The notes: generated by a model not told the origin, from the sequence alone. A stretch of 64,000 nt of DNA from JAMXLO01 sp963818775 (GCA_963818775.1 CAWFUF010000017.1:62001-126000); one strand, 5' to 3'. Positions 1 to 8,511 are shown, counted from the first letter of the stretch. Translations and numbers: made by a program.

Positions 1-1
1 A

Positions 2-355
2 TTTGGATTGCTGTTGACGACCGGTGACGTGCTGAGGATCACCTCGGTCACTGCGCTGCATGAGTCATCGGCCGGCGCGATCCTGCTCGACGTGCTGCTC
101 GACCATCCGGGAGTGCCCGATGGCGTCGATCTGGCGTGGCGGACAAAGCATTATCTCGGTGCTCCGGTACCGGGCGCGACCATGGCGACCGTCAATCTCG
201 CCCATATCGTCACCGCCGTGGAGTTCGTTGTGGCCGAAGTCGCCGAGTCTCCGGACGATTTGTCTGTAATCAGCCCAGACGAAATCCAGCCGGACGCCGC
301 AATCCCTGACCCACTCGCCGAGACGCTGGAACGGCGGCCGCAGGAGACCGCCTGA
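2..355 (+). CDS. hypothetical protein, 5' end cut by the window
   Basis: The reading frame is open to the left edge, so the true start probably lies outside the window; the first start-type codon inside is a TTG at position 8. The roughly 117 visible residues contain no signal peptide or membrane segment and are rich in Asp, Glu, Ala and Val towards the C-terminus, which suggests a small acidic cytoplasmic protein. I recognise no family motif. It converges on the luciferase-like gene that follows, with only 3 bp between the two stop codons. Function unknown. Confidence 0.5.
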   Translation, partial: FGLLLTTGDVLRITSVTALHESSAGAILLDVLLDHPGVPDGVDLAWRTKHYLGAPVPGATMATVNLAHIVTAVEFVVAEVAESPDDLSVISPDEIQPDAAIPDPLAETLERRPQETA

Positions 356-358
356 ATT

Positions 359-1309
359 TCAGGCGGCCTTCGCGCGCTTCGGCCAGCGGGCCGCCACCAT
401 TGGCAGCACCTGCTCGATCAGTCGTCGCGTCTGATCGAGCATGCCCTCGTCGCCTCGCGCCGCCGGCCGCAGAATGAACTTCGACGCCCCCGCCTCGACG
501 TACTCGGCAATCCGCGCCACCATCATACCCGCATCTCCGATCGCAAAGTGCCGTTCCGGATCGCGTCCAGTGCGCTTGCGATACGCCTCCATAACCTGCG
601 CCACCCCCGGATCATCCACTCGCCCGAAGTGATACGCGAATGCCGCGCCGTAGTGATCCTCGTCTATACTGCGCCCACTCTCCACCAGCGCCGCCTTGAT
701 CTCCGCGATCACGCGCCCGACATCAGCCGGCGTCTCCGCTCCCGCCTGCCAGCCGGTGCCGTACCGCGCCGTCCGCCGCACCGCCGCGGCTGACGAACCG
801 CCAATCCATATCGGCAGATCCGGCTGCACCGGCTTGGGCGAAATCGACGCGCCAGTCAGATGATTGTGCCGCCCCTCGAAATCGACGCTGTCCTCGGACC
901 ACAGCCGATGAATGATCTCCAACGCCTCATCAGTCTTGCGGCCACGCGTTGCGGTGTCGATGTGCAGCGTGGTCCACTCTGGCCCCTGCGGACTGCCGAT
1001 GCCGAAGCCAGGCAGCAGCCGCCCCTGCGACAGCACGTCGATCGTCGCACACTGCTTGGCCAGCAGCACCGGATCGCGCAACGCCAACGACACCACGTTG
1101 ACGCCGAACTTGATCCGCCGCGTGCGCCCCGCAATCGCCGCAAGCGCCGTCATGCATTCCAGAATCGGCTGGCGGCTGACGATGCGATCGGTCTGCCAGA
1201 TTGAATCGATGCCACCCGCTTCGCAGAGATCGACCCAGCGCCAGAACCCGTCGGTAGTGGTGAACGGAAACTCCATCAGCCCAACGCCGACGGCGATGTT
1301 GCGTGCCAC
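359..1309 (-). CDS. LLM-class flavin-dependent oxidoreductase (luciferase-like)
   Basis: A 316-residue protein of the bacterial luciferase-like monooxygenase fold (TIM barrel binding FMN or F420). Family-typical features are the early strand ending in VGLMEF, the segment SIWQTDRI, the glycine-rich GFGIGSPQ after LSQGRL, and the second-half signature LPIWIGGSS. The GTG start at 1309 has a good ribosome site (AGGAGAC) just upstream. It lies 12 bp downstream of the Sir2 gene on the same strand, so the two are probably co-transcribed. Substrate cannot be read from sequence; relatives oxidise alkanesulfonates, nitrilotriacetate or F420-dependent substrates. Family assignment is firm, reaction is not. 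Confidence 0.85.
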   Translation of the reverse strand: MARNIAVGVGLMEFPFTTTDGFWRWVDLCEAGGIDSIWQTDRIVSRQPILECMTALAAIAGRTRRIKFGVNVVSLALRDPVLLAKQCATIDVLSQGRLLPGFGIGSPQGPEWTTLHIDTATRGRKTDEALEIIHRLWSEDSVDFEGRHNHLTGASISPKPVQPDLPIWIGGSSAAAVRRTARYGTGWQAGAETPADVGRVIAEIKAALVESGRSIDEDHYGAAFAYHFGRVDDPGVAQVMEAYRKRTGRDPERHFAIGDAGMMVARIAEYVEAGASKFILRPAARGDEGMLDQTRRLIEQVLPMVAARWPKRAKAA

Positions 1310-1321
1310 TGTCGTCTCCTA

Positions 1322-2071
1322 TCAGTTGTTGCCCACCGCCTCGCCCAGCGTCGCGCCGATCTCTCGGTGCAGCACCAGATCGGCGTAGGGATCGAGCCCC
1401 GTTGGCTCGCGGTTCAGGATCACCAGCCGTCCTCCATTGCGTGCCGCAAGTTCCGGAAAGCCTGCCGCCGGATACACCACCAACGACGAACCGATCGCGA
1501 TGAACAAATCCGACGCCAGCGTCTCCTCCTCGGCACGGATCATCGCCGCAGCCGGCATCGACTGGCCGAACGAAATCGTCGCCGTCTTGACGTAGCCGCC
1601 GCACGACACGCAGTTCGGCGCCTCGCCGGTGCGTTCGAACTCCACCCTGATATGTTCGATCTCGTAGCGCTGCGCACAATCGAGGCAATGGGCGTAGGTG
1701 GTATTCCCGTGCAGCTCGATCACCCGATTGGCCGGCACGCCCGAAGCCTGGTGCAGACCATCGATGTTCTGCGTGATCACTGCGGATGCCTTGCCGCGGT
1801 TCACCAACGACGCCACCGCGCGATGTCCACGGTTGGGTTCCGCCTTGCGCATCGTCGCATCGGTTGCAAACCGCCGCCGCCACGTCTCGCGCCGCGCATC
1901 GTCTGACGCGAGGAAGTCGGAAAAATCGATCGGCCGCATCTTCGTCCAGATGCCGCCGGGGCTGCGAAAATCGGGAATACCCGACTCCGTGCTGATCCCC
2001 GCACCGGTGAAGATCACAATCCGCCGCGCCTCGTCGATCATCCGTCGCAGTTCGGCAACATCAGGTTCCAT
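1322..2071 (-). CDS. Sir2-family NAD-dependent protein deacylase
   Basis: A sirtuin of 249 residues. Visible signatures in order: the NAD-binding GAGISTESGIPDFRS, the QNIDGLH motif, the catalytic His in ELHGNT, and two zinc-binding pairs (CLDC and CVSC). The GSSLVVYPAA segment near the C-terminus is the usual third NAD-contact region. The ATG at 2071 is preferred over the in-frame upstream start at 2200 because it has a GGAGAAG ribosome site, starts at the normal domain border, and the upstream extension would run into the divergent MFS gene. Class III-type bacterial sirtuins remove acetyl or succinyl groups from lysines; which one applies here is not decided. Likely an operon with the flavoprotein gene downstream. 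Confidence 0.9.
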   Translation of the reverse strand: MEPDVAELRRMIDEARRIVIFTGAGISTESGIPDFRSPGGIWTKMRPIDFSDFLASDDARRETWRRRFATDATMRKAEPNRGHRAVASLVNRGKASAVITQNIDGLHQASGVPANRVIELHGNTTYAHCLDCAQRYEIEHIRVEFERTGEAPNCVSCGGYVKTATISFGQSMPAAAMIRAEEETLASDLFIAIGSSLVVYPAAGFPELAARNGGRLVILNREPTGLDPYADLVLHREIGATLGEAVGNN

Positions 2072-2187
2072 CGCGCTTCTCCACTCGCCGGCATGGTCCA
2101 CCAGCCGCATGGTGGCCGCAATAGTGTTGCCGCATCTCACCATCCGAGGCACAGTCGCAACGAGAAACGCCCGAGGAACGCCCATCC

Positions 2188-3408
2188 GTGCAGGAAACAA
2201 GTGTCGCCAGACCGGCCAGCCGCCCGGCCTGGCTGATCGACAGCGCGGATTTCTGGCGCCTCTGGTTCGTCGGTCTCGTCGTGTTCATCGTCCGCTGGGT
2301 GGAGACAGTCGCAGTCGGGGTCTTCGTCTACCAGCACACCGGTTCGCCGTTCATCGTCGCCATGATGACCATGCTGCGGCTGCTGCCGATGGGTCTGTTC
2401 GGCGCCTTCCTCGGCGCCATCGCCGAGCGCATGGAGCGGCGCCCCACGCTGATCATTGTCGTCGTCAGCATGGTGATCACATCGCTCACACTGGCGACCC
2501 TGGCGCATCTGCATCTGCTCGCCGTCTGGCACCTCGCGGTCGCGAGCTTCATCAACGGCATCGGGTGGGCGACTGACAATCCGGTGCGGCGGGTGATGAT
2601 CGGCGAGGCGGTCGGCGCCGCACAGATGGGCACCGCCATGTCCGTCGATGTTGGCGCCAACAATGCAAGCCGGATGGTAGGCCCCACGATCGGCGGCCTG
2701 TTGCTCGCCGGCGTCGGCATCGACGGCGTGTTCACGTTGAGCGTTGTGCTGTACGCCATTGCGGTGGTCGCTGCGTGCCGCGTGCGTTATCGGAACAGCT
2801 ATCCCCCGAGCACAGCGGACTCAGTGATTGCGCGCATCGCCGAGGGATTGCGGCTGGTACGGCGAGACCGACGGCTGATCGGTACACTGACCGTGACAGT
2901 GATCTACAACGTGTTCGGTTGGCCATTCACCAGCATGGTCCCGGTGATCGGTCAGGACCGCCTGCTGCTGGGACCCGAGGGCATCGGCATTCTTGCCAGC
3001 ATGGACGGTGTTGGCGCTTTCGTCGGTGCGGTGTTGATGGCGATGCTCTGCCGGCCGCGCTTCTACCGGCATGTCTATGTCGGCGGTGTCACGCTGTACA
3101 TGGTGATGCTGACTGTGTTCGCGCTGGTTCCAGTGCCCGCAATCGCGAGCTTCGCTTTGCTGTTCACCGGCCTCGGCGGCGCGGGCTTCAGCATCATGCA
3201 GGCGACGCTGGTCTATCTGTCCGCACCGCCAGAGATGCGAAGTCGCGTGCTTGGCGTGCTGTCGGTGTGTATCGGCACCGGTCCGGTCGGTTTCGTGGCG
3301 CTTGGGTGGCTGGCGGATGCAATCGGTGCGCCATGGGCGACCGCCGCAACCGGGGTCACCGGCCTGATGATGATGCTGCTGACCCGTCCGTTGTGGCGGG
3401 CGATCTGA
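2188..3408 (+). CDS. MFS transporter
   Basis: A 406-residue protein with about 12 hydrophobic segments and the typical loop-2/3 positive patch (GAIAERMERRPTLI), fitting a major facilitator of the EntS/Bcr-like drug or siderophore exporter type. The GTG start at 2188 is preceded by GAGGA about 10 bases upstream. It is divergent from the Sir2 gene and converges on the GNAT gene with a 53-bp overlap of coding ends. No substrate clue other than general resemblance to small-molecule exporters. Confidence 0.8.
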   Translation: MQETSVARPASRPAWLIDSADFWRLWFVGLVVFIVRWVETVAVGVFVYQHTGSPFIVAMMTMLRLLPMGLFGAFLGAIAERMERRPTLIIVVVSMVITSLTLATLAHLHLLAVWHLAVASFINGIGWATDNPVRRVMIGEAVGAAQMGTAMSVDVGANNASRMVGPTIGGLLLAGVGIDGVFTLSVVLYAIAVVAACRVRYRNSYPPSTADSVIARIAEGLRLVRRDRRLIGTLTVTVIYNVFGWPFTSMVPVIGQDRLLLGPEGIGILASMDGVGAFVGAVLMAMLCRPRFYRHVYVGGVTLYMVMLTVFALVPVPAIASFALLFTGLGGAGFSIMQATLVYLSAPPEMRSRVLGVLSVCIGTGPVGFVALGWLADAIGAPWATAATGVTGLMMMLLTRPLWRAI

Positions 3409-3925
3409 CCGGCGCCGGATCGGAATCCAAATTCAGTTCCATCAGTTCTTCGTCGAGGAATACGCCATCGACCAGAAGCGAGCGCCGCTCGACGCCATAG
3501 ACCGCGAACCCCAAGCGGCGATACAGAAGTTGCGCCGGAGCATTGCCTACCGTCACCGAAAGGTGCAGCACCACCGCGCCCGCCTCACGTGCGCCGGCAA
3601 TCACCGCGCCGACCAGTTGTTCTGCCAGCCCGGTGCGCCGATGGGCGCGATCGACATACATGCTGAAAAGATGGGCCTTATGCTTTTCCTTGGCACCCGA
3701 GCGGATTTGCAGACCCGCCAACCCAACCAGATGACTGCCGTCGAACCCGCCGAACCGGGTGAGGCCCGGTGTGGCCATACGCTCAGCAAACTGCGCTCGA
3801 TTCAGCGCGGCCGATTCATCATGGTCGGCACCAAACGCCTCGGGGTGCAGCCGCAACGATTCAAGACGGATGCGGCGATACTCGTCGACATCCGCAACCC
3901 CGAGTGCGCGGATCTCGTACGTCAC
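3356..3925 (-). CDS. GNAT-family N-acetyltransferase
   Basis: A 189-residue acetyltransferase. The acetyl-CoA pyrophosphate loop is seen as RAHRRTGLAEQL (the Q/RxxGxG/A region), followed by the motif-B NAPAQLLYRRLGF, both typical of the GCN5/RimI fold. The GTG start overlaps the stop of coaBC (GTGA), so it is probably translated in coupling with coaBC. Its 3' end overlaps the convergent MFS gene by 53 bp, and that overlap encodes a low-complexity Ser/Ala/Gly tail. Acceptor substrate unknown. Confidence 0.85.
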   Translation of the reverse strand: MTYEIRALGVADVDEYRRIRLESLRLHPEAFGADHDESAALNRAQFAERMATPGLTRFGGFDGSHLVGLAGLQIRSGAKEKHKAHLFSMYVDRAHRRTGLAEQLVGAVIAGAREAGAVVLHLSVTVGNAPAQLLYRRLGFAVYGVERRSLLVDGVFLDEELMELNLDSDPAPVRSPATTDGSAASSSGR

Positions 3926-5136
3926 CGCAGCGCCGTCGCGATACGCGCCGCCAGCCGACGCGCCACGTCCTGCTTTGCCAATCGTGGCCAGTCCTCGACG
4001 CCATCGGCGGTGATCAGATGCACCACGTTCTCCTCGCCACCCATGATGCCGGTGGCCGGCGACACATCATTGGCGACGATCCAGTCGGCGTTCTTGCGCT
4101 GACGTTTGGCCTGCGCATTCGCCATCAGATCGTCCGTCTCCGCGGCAAATCCGATGACCAGCCGCGGACGCCGCGGACCTTGCTGCGCGATGGTGGCCAG
4201 AATGTCAGGATTGGCCACGAGTTCCAGCGCAGTTGGCGCCGCACCAGGCACCTTCTTGATCTTGCCGGAAGCGGCACCGACCACCCGCCAGTCGGCGACC
4301 GCGGCAGCGAAGATCGCGACGTCCGCCGGCAGCGCCGACTGACAGGCGTCCAGCATCTGCTGCGCGCTTTCCACATGCGTGATGGCCACACCGGCAGGAT
4401 CGGGCACCGACACCGGCCCGCTGACCAACGTCACGCGGGCCCCCAGTTCCGCGAGGGCCGCTGCGATCGCATGACCCTGCCGTCCGCTGGAGCGGTTCGC
4501 GATGTAGCGCACGGGATCGATCGGCTCGTGCGTCGGGCCGCTGGTGACCAACGCATGCTTCCCGGCAAGCGGCCCCGCCGGGGCGAGCAGTGCCTGGATC
4601 GCCGACAGGATCGCCGGTGGTTCGGCAAGCCGGCCAGGACCGAATTCGTTGCACGCCATCGCACCCTCGTCCGGCCCCACCACATGGATGCCGCGCGCAC
4701 CGAGCAGCGCCATGTTCGCCTGCGTCGCCGCGTGCAGCCACATCCGAACATTCATCGCCGGCGCGACCAGCACCGGCTTGTCGGTGGCCAGCAGCAATGT
4801 GGAGGCCAGATCGCCCGCAAGGCCCCCCGCCATTTTCGCCAGTATGTCGGCCGAAGCAGGTGCAACCACGACGAGGTCGGCGCTGCGCGATAGCTGGATG
4901 TGCCCCATCTCGCTTTCATCGGTCAGCGAGAACAGGTCGGTGTAAACCCTGCTCTCGCTCAGCGCCTGGAGCGACAGCGGCGTTACGAACTGTGCGCCCG
5001 CCTCGGTCAGCACACAGCCAACCCCGCAGCCCCGCCCGCGCAGCAGACGGATCAACTCCAGCGCCTTGTACGCGGCGATGCCGCCCGACACGATCAGCAA
5101 TACGCGCCTGGACGAGAGGTCCGTCACTGCATCCAT
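3922..5136 (-). CDS. coaBC: bifunctional phosphopantothenoylcysteine decarboxylase / phosphopantothenate-cysteine ligase
   Basis: Bifunctional coenzyme A enzyme of 404 residues that makes 4'-phosphopantothenoylcysteine from phosphopantothenate and cysteine, then decarboxylates it. The CoaC half has the FMN-binding start SGGIAAYK, the active-site His in SEMGHIQLSR, the PAMN motif and the flap Cys in ACNEFGPGRL. The CoaB half begins near SGPTHEPIDPVRYI and keeps the conserved KIKK lysine region and the FAAET motif. The ATG at 5136 is chosen because the longer in-frame version would translate a GC-rich palindromic repeat lying between ubiE and coaBC. Downstream GNAT gene overlaps its stop. Confidence 0.95.
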   Translation of the reverse strand: MDAVTDLSSRRVLLIVSGGIAAYKALELIRLLRGRGCGVGCVLTEAGAQFVTPLSLQALSESRVYTDLFSLTDESEMGHIQLSRSADLVVVAPASADILAKMAGGLAGDLASTLLLATDKPVLVAPAMNVRMWLHAATQANMALLGARGIHVVGPDEGAMACNEFGPGRLAEPPAILSAIQALLAPAGPLAGKHALVTSGPTHEPIDPVRYIANRSSGRQGHAIAAALAELGARVTLVSGPVSVPDPAGVAITHVESAQQMLDACQSALPADVAIFAAAVADWRVVGAASGKIKKVPGAAPTALELVANPDILATIAQQGPRRPRLVIGFAAETDDLMANAQAKRQRKNADWIVANDVSPATGIMGGEENVVHLITADGVEDWPRLAKQDVARRLAARIATALR

Positions 5137-5137
5137 C

Positions 5138-5236
5138 CTCCCCCTCCCTTTGCGGGAGGGGGTTGGGGGCAGGGGGCCAGGGGATGCACGCACGGCCCCC
5201 TCCCCCCAACCACCTCCCGCGAGGGGAGGGGGAGGA
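5138..5236. repeat. GC-rich intergenic palindromic repeat, copy 1
   Basis: About 100 bp of alternating C-rich and G-rich blocks forming a large imperfect inverted repeat. Left arm CTCCCTTTGCGGGAGGG is itself a hairpin, then a GGTTGGGGG block, and the right arm carries CCCCCCAACC followed by a second small hairpin CTCCCGCGAGGGGAG. The same architecture appears at 13975-14071 and in part at 49809-49850. It sits between the ubiE stop and the coaBC start. Such elements are common dispersed repeats in GC-rich alphaproteobacteria; a transcript of this copy would be strongly structured. Confidence 0.8.
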
Positions 5237-5251
5237 CATTGGCTTGCCCGT

Positions 5252-6007
5252 TCACAGCCGCCATCCCGAATGAATTGCCGCGATCCCCCCTGACAGAACG
5301 CGCACCGCAACGCGCGCAAATCCCGCATCGCGCATCATCTCAGCCAGCGCATCCTGATCTGGAAACGTCCGGATGCTCTCCGCGAGATACCGATAGCTCG
5401 CCTCATCACGCGCGACCCATCGCCCAAGCACCGGCAGCACGCGAAAGGACCACGCATCGTACAGCGGCTGCAGCACTGCCACCTGAACGTGGGAGAACTC
5501 GAGGCAGAAGAACCGCCCGCCTGGCCGCAGCACGCGCCGCGCCTCGGCCAGCACCGCCGCCTTGTCGGTGCAGTTGCGCAGCCCGAACGCGATCGACACG
5601 CGATCCACTATACGGTCTGACAAAGGCAGCCTCTCGGCATCGGCGACCAGCAGCGACGCGCCGCCGATCAATGCGCGCGACAGCGCCCGATCGCGCGCCA
5701 CGTCGAGCATCGACGCATTGACATCGCTCAGCAGCGCCGGGCCGCCGCCTTTTTCGAGCCACGCAAGACCCACATCGCCGGTGCCCGCGGCAAGGTCCAG
5801 CAGCGAATGCCGCGGCCCAGGATCGAGCGCCGTCACCAGCACATCCTTCCACGCACGATGAATGCCAAGCGACATCAGGTCGTTCATCAGGTCGTAGCGC
5901 GGTGCGACACTGTCGAACACGGCGCGCACCATGCCGCCCTTCGCCGTGCGCGGCACGCGGCGAAAGCCGAAGTCGGTGGTCTCGGTCGATCCCGGGTTGT
6001 CGCTCAT
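5252..6007 (-). CDS. ubiE: demethylmenaquinone/ubiquinone C-methyltransferase UbiE
   Basis: A class I SAM-dependent methyltransferase of 251 residues that C-methylates the quinone ring during ubiquinone synthesis. Diagnostic features: VFDSVAPRYDLMNDLMSLG at the N-terminus (the UbiE signature 1), the SAM loop LLDLAAGTGDVG, the IAFGLRN signature 2 region, and RVLRPGGRFFCLEFS. A start at 6016 (three residues longer) is equally possible, since neither has a clear ribosome site. It is divergent from mutM with about 30 bp between starts. The expected neighbour ubiB is not between ubiE and coaBC here. Confidence 0.93.
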   Translation of the reverse strand: MSDNPGSTETTDFGFRRVPRTAKGGMVRAVFDSVAPRYDLMNDLMSLGIHRAWKDVLVTALDPGPRHSLLDLAAGTGDVGLAWLEKGGGPALLSDVNASMLDVARDRALSRALIGGASLLVADAERLPLSDRIVDRVSIAFGLRNCTDKAAVLAEARRVLRPGGRFFCLEFSHVQVAVLQPLYDAWSFRVLPVLGRWVARDEASYRYLAESIRTFPDQDALAEMMRDAGFARVAVRVLSGGIAAIHSGWRL

Positions 6008-6036
6008 CCGCCCCATCTATAGCGTGCCGCACCCCC

Positions 6037-6876
6037 ATGCCGGAACTCCCCGAGGTCGAGACCGTGATGCGTGGCCTCCAGCAGCGCCTGGAGGGCCGTG
6101 TCATCGTGCGGGCCACTGCCCATCGCCCCGATCTCCGTTGGCCCTTGCCCGAAGGCCTGCAGAAGCGCCTGACTGGCGCGCGTGTCACCGGGTTCCGGCG
6201 GCGTGGCAAGTACATCCTCATGCGCCTCGCCGACGGTGATTCGGTCTTGCTGCATCTCGGGATGTCGGGCCGCATGGTGCTCACTCCACTGCAGCCCAAC
6301 CTGCCGACATTGCACGAGCATCTCGTTCTGGAGACCGACGACGGCTGGCGGCTCGGCTTCGTCGATCCACGCCGCTTTGGTTCGGTGGACCTCGTGCCCA
6401 CACCGCAAGAGGACACTCACAGGCTGCTGGCCGACCTCGGGCCCGAACCACTGGACCCCACCTTTTCCCCTGCCCGCCTCTCGGCCTCGCTGGCCGGCAA
6501 GCGTACGCCGATCAAGGCCGCGCTGCTCGACCAGAAGGTCGTCGCGGGTCTCGGCAATATCTATGTCTGCGAGGCGCTGTTCCGCGCCAGAATCAGCCCC
6601 CAGCGATCGGCGCATACCATCCCGGGCATCCGCGCCAGCCGGCTGGTGCCCGCGATCAAGGACACGCTGCGCGAGGCGATCGCCGCTGGTGGTTCCACCT
6701 TGCGCGACTACGTCCAGCCAGGCGGCGAATTGGGCTACTTCCAGCACGCCTGGAAGGTCTACGGCCGTGAAGGCGAGGCCTGCGAGCGCTGCCCGGGCCG
6801 CCCTGCGTGCCCCGGCATCCGCCGCATCACCCAGTCGGCGCGCAGCACGTTCTATTGCCCGCGTACCCAGCGATAG
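6037..6876 (+). CDS. mutM: bifunctional DNA-formamidopyrimidine glycosylase/AP lyase MutM
   Basis: Base-excision repair enzyme of 279 residues removing 8-oxoguanine and formamidopyrimidines. The start PELPEVETV supplies the catalytic proline and glutamate, RRGKYIL the conserved lysine, and GLGNIYVCEALF the helix-two-turn-helix. The C-terminal zinc finger is unusual: C249, C252, an additional C258 after a short insertion, and C274, but the canonical fourth cysteine is T277 (CPRTQR instead of CPxCQR). R269, which contacts DNA in the family, is retained. The ATG at 6037 places Pro right after Met as the mechanism demands, so the longer open frame upstream is rejected. Confidence 0.95.
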   Translation: MPELPEVETVMRGLQQRLEGRVIVRATAHRPDLRWPLPEGLQKRLTGARVTGFRRRGKYILMRLADGDSVLLHLGMSGRMVLTPLQPNLPTLHEHLVLETDDGWRLGFVDPRRFGSVDLVPTPQEDTHRLLADLGPEPLDPTFSPARLSASLAGKRTPIKAALLDQKVVAGLGNIYVCEALFRARISPQRSAHTIPGIRASRLVPAIKDTLREAIAAGGSTLRDYVQPGGELGYFQHAWKVYGREGEACERCPGRPACPGIRRITQSARSTFYCPRTQR

Positions 6877-6912
6877 CTACAAGCCCCGGCCACCTCCAAC
6901 GGGAGAGCGAAG

Positions 6913-7692
6913 ATGGCCGACTTGCAGAACATCATCGTCGAGACACACGGCCGGGTCGGACTGATCCGCATCAACCGCCCAGCGGCGCTGAACGCCCTGT
7001 GCGACGCGCTGATGGACGAACTGGGCACGCAGCTCCTCGCGTTCGACGCTGATGCATCGATCGGCGCGATCGTCCTGACCGGCAATGAGCGCGCCTTCGC
7101 GGCCGGTGCCGACATCAAGGAAATGAAGGACCGCACCCATCCCGAGGCCGCGCTGGAGGACTTCATCGGCAAGCGCTGGGAGACGGTGCTGCGCGTTCGG
7201 AAGCCGGTGATCGCCGCGGTCGCCGGCTTTGCCCTCGGCGGCGGCTGCGAGCTGGCGATGATGTGCGACTTCATCCTCGCCGCCGATACCGCGAAGTTTG
7301 GCCAGCCCGAGATCAATCTCGGTGTTCTGCCTGGCGCCGGTGGCACCCAGCGCCTGACCCGCGCGGTGGGCAAGTCGAAGGCCATGGACATGATACTGAC
7401 CGCGCGGATGATGGACGCCGCCGAGGCCGAACGCGCCAATCTGGTGTCACGCGTGTTCCCGGCCGACCAGCTTCTGCCCGAGGCGCTGAAGATTGCCGGG
7501 CGCATCGCCGAACTGTCACCAGTGGCGGTTGCCTTCGCCAAGCAGGCGGTGAACCGCGCATTCGAGACCACCCTGGTTGAGGGCGTCCGCCACGAGCGCG
7601 CGCTGTTCATGTCGCTGTTCGGCACCCACGATCAGCGCGAAGGCATGGCGGCGTTCGCCGACAAACGAAAGCCGGCGTTCCGCCTGGGCTAG
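6913..7692 (+). CDS. enoyl-CoA hydratase/isomerase family protein
   Basis: Crotonase-fold protein of 259 residues, hydrating 2-enoyl-CoA to 3-hydroxyacyl-CoA. The oxyanion-hole segments AFAAGADIKEM and GFALGGGCELAMMCD are intact; the two catalytic glutamates fall in GGGCELAM and in GQPEINLGVLPGAGGTQRL, as in canonical EchA enzymes. GRVGLIRINRP starts the fold. The gene follows mutM at 36 bp with a GGGAGAGCGAAG ribosome site; mutM-enoyl-CoA hydratase is a recurrent alphaproteobacterial neighbourhood. Its stop codon shares the palindrome CTAG (7689-7692) with the stop of the convergent export gene. Confidence 0.9.
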   Translation: MADLQNIIVETHGRVGLIRINRPAALNALCDALMDELGTQLLAFDADASIGAIVLTGNERAFAAGADIKEMKDRTHPEAALEDFIGKRWETVLRVRKPVIAAVAGFALGGGCELAMMCDFILAADTAKFGQPEINLGVLPGAGGTQRLTRAVGKSKAMDMILTARMMDAAEAERANLVSRVFPADQLLPEALKIAGRIAELSPVAVAFAKQAVNRAFETTLVEGVRHERALFMSLFGTHDQREGMAAFADKRKPAFRLG

Positions 7693-8447
7693 CGCGGTTT
7701 TGGCGCCTCCGGATGTGCGGCATCGGTCCCCGTCTCGGGACCGACGCTGGCGGCATAGGAGAAGCCCCACATCAACGGAACCACCTGCGCGAAATTCTCG
7801 TTCAGGAACTTGTAGACTTCGGTGATACCCTCCCGCGGCACATACACGACGTCGTACTGGGCAAGCCGGACATCGGCCTCCAAATCCTGATCCCGCATCA
7901 CATCCCGCAATCGGGCCGAGAAGAGCTGCGGCACATCGTTGGGTCCGCGGCGGATGATGAACACCCTGTCCGTGTCGCCAGCCTTCAGTCCGCCGGCGCG
8001 CACGATCGCCTGCGACAGCGTGGGAGCAAGACCCGCCGTGACCAATTCACCGGGCTTGTTGACCTCCCCGCCGACATAGATCCGAGCGGGCGAGAAGGTC
8101 TTGAGCTCAACAGTGAGGCGCGGGTTGCGTATGATCGACGTGTAGTCGTGTGACAGCGCATCAGCCAACTCCACCACGGTGCGGCCAGCGGCGCGTTCGT
8201 CCTTCACGACTGTCGTTGACATATGACCGTCGGGGCGAACCACGACATCCTCATTCAGATCGGGGTTCAGCAGCAGCCGGACGCCCAGCACGTCGCCAGC
8301 CTGAATGCGATACGGCTCGGCGCCACCAATCGAACCCACGCCGGCTGCCGGTACCAGCGGCGGCGGGGGCGGCGCCGGGGTGCACGCGCACAGACCTGCT
8401 ATCGCGCAGACGGTAGTGGTGGCGGTCAGGGCGTTGCGGAGCCGCAC
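7689..8447 (-). CDS. polysaccharide biosynthesis/export outer-membrane lipoprotein (Wza-like)
   Basis: A 252-residue protein with a lipoprotein signal (LCAC lipobox near residue 19) followed by a proline-rich linker, then the Poly_export domain (YRIQAGDVLGVRLL ... VRPDGHMST) and an SLBB domain (RIYVGGEVNKPGEL). Such proteins form the outer-membrane channel for exopolysaccharide or capsule. It is shorter than E. coli Wza and its neighbours include no inner-membrane tyrosine kinase or polymerase, so it stands apart from any complete export cluster. The GTG start at 8447 is the only plausible one and lacks a strong ribosome site. Confidence 0.85.
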   Translation of the reverse strand: MRLRNALTATTTVCAIAGLCACTPAPPPPPLVPAAGVGSIGGAEPYRIQAGDVLGVRLLLNPDLNEDVVVRPDGHMSTTVVKDERAAGRTVVELADALSHDYTSIIRNPRLTVELKTFSPARIYVGGEVNKPGELVTAGLAPTLSQAIVRAGGLKAGDTDRVFIIRRGPNDVPQLFSARLRDVMRDQDLEADVRLAQYDVVYVPREGITEVYKFLNENFAQVVPLMWGFSYAASVGPETGTDAAHPEAPKPR

Positions 8448-8484
8448 AGCGATCCGGCGGTGGAATAAACCTCAGTTGCGACAC

Positions 8485-8511
8485 ATATTACCACAAGTTG
8501 GGTATTCGCAA
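8485..8511 (-). promoter_or_regulatory. candidate promoter for the export lipoprotein gene
   Basis: In an AT-richer island upstream of the export gene, the minus strand reads TTGCGA (8511-8506) and TAATAT (8490-8485) with a 15-bp spacer. Both boxes resemble sigma-70 elements, but the spacer is short, so this is only suggestive. Confidence 0.3.

Noticed and set aside
930..1883. 317-codon open frame on the minus strand overlapping the flavoprotein and sirtuin genes
   Set aside because: It is an out-of-frame shadow of two well-supported genes, with Arg/Gly/Asp-rich composition typical of off-frame translation in GC-rich DNA.
3922..5328. Longer coaBC start at 5328
   Set aside because: It would translate the intergenic repeat and part of the ubiE end; the ATG at 5136 matches the family start.
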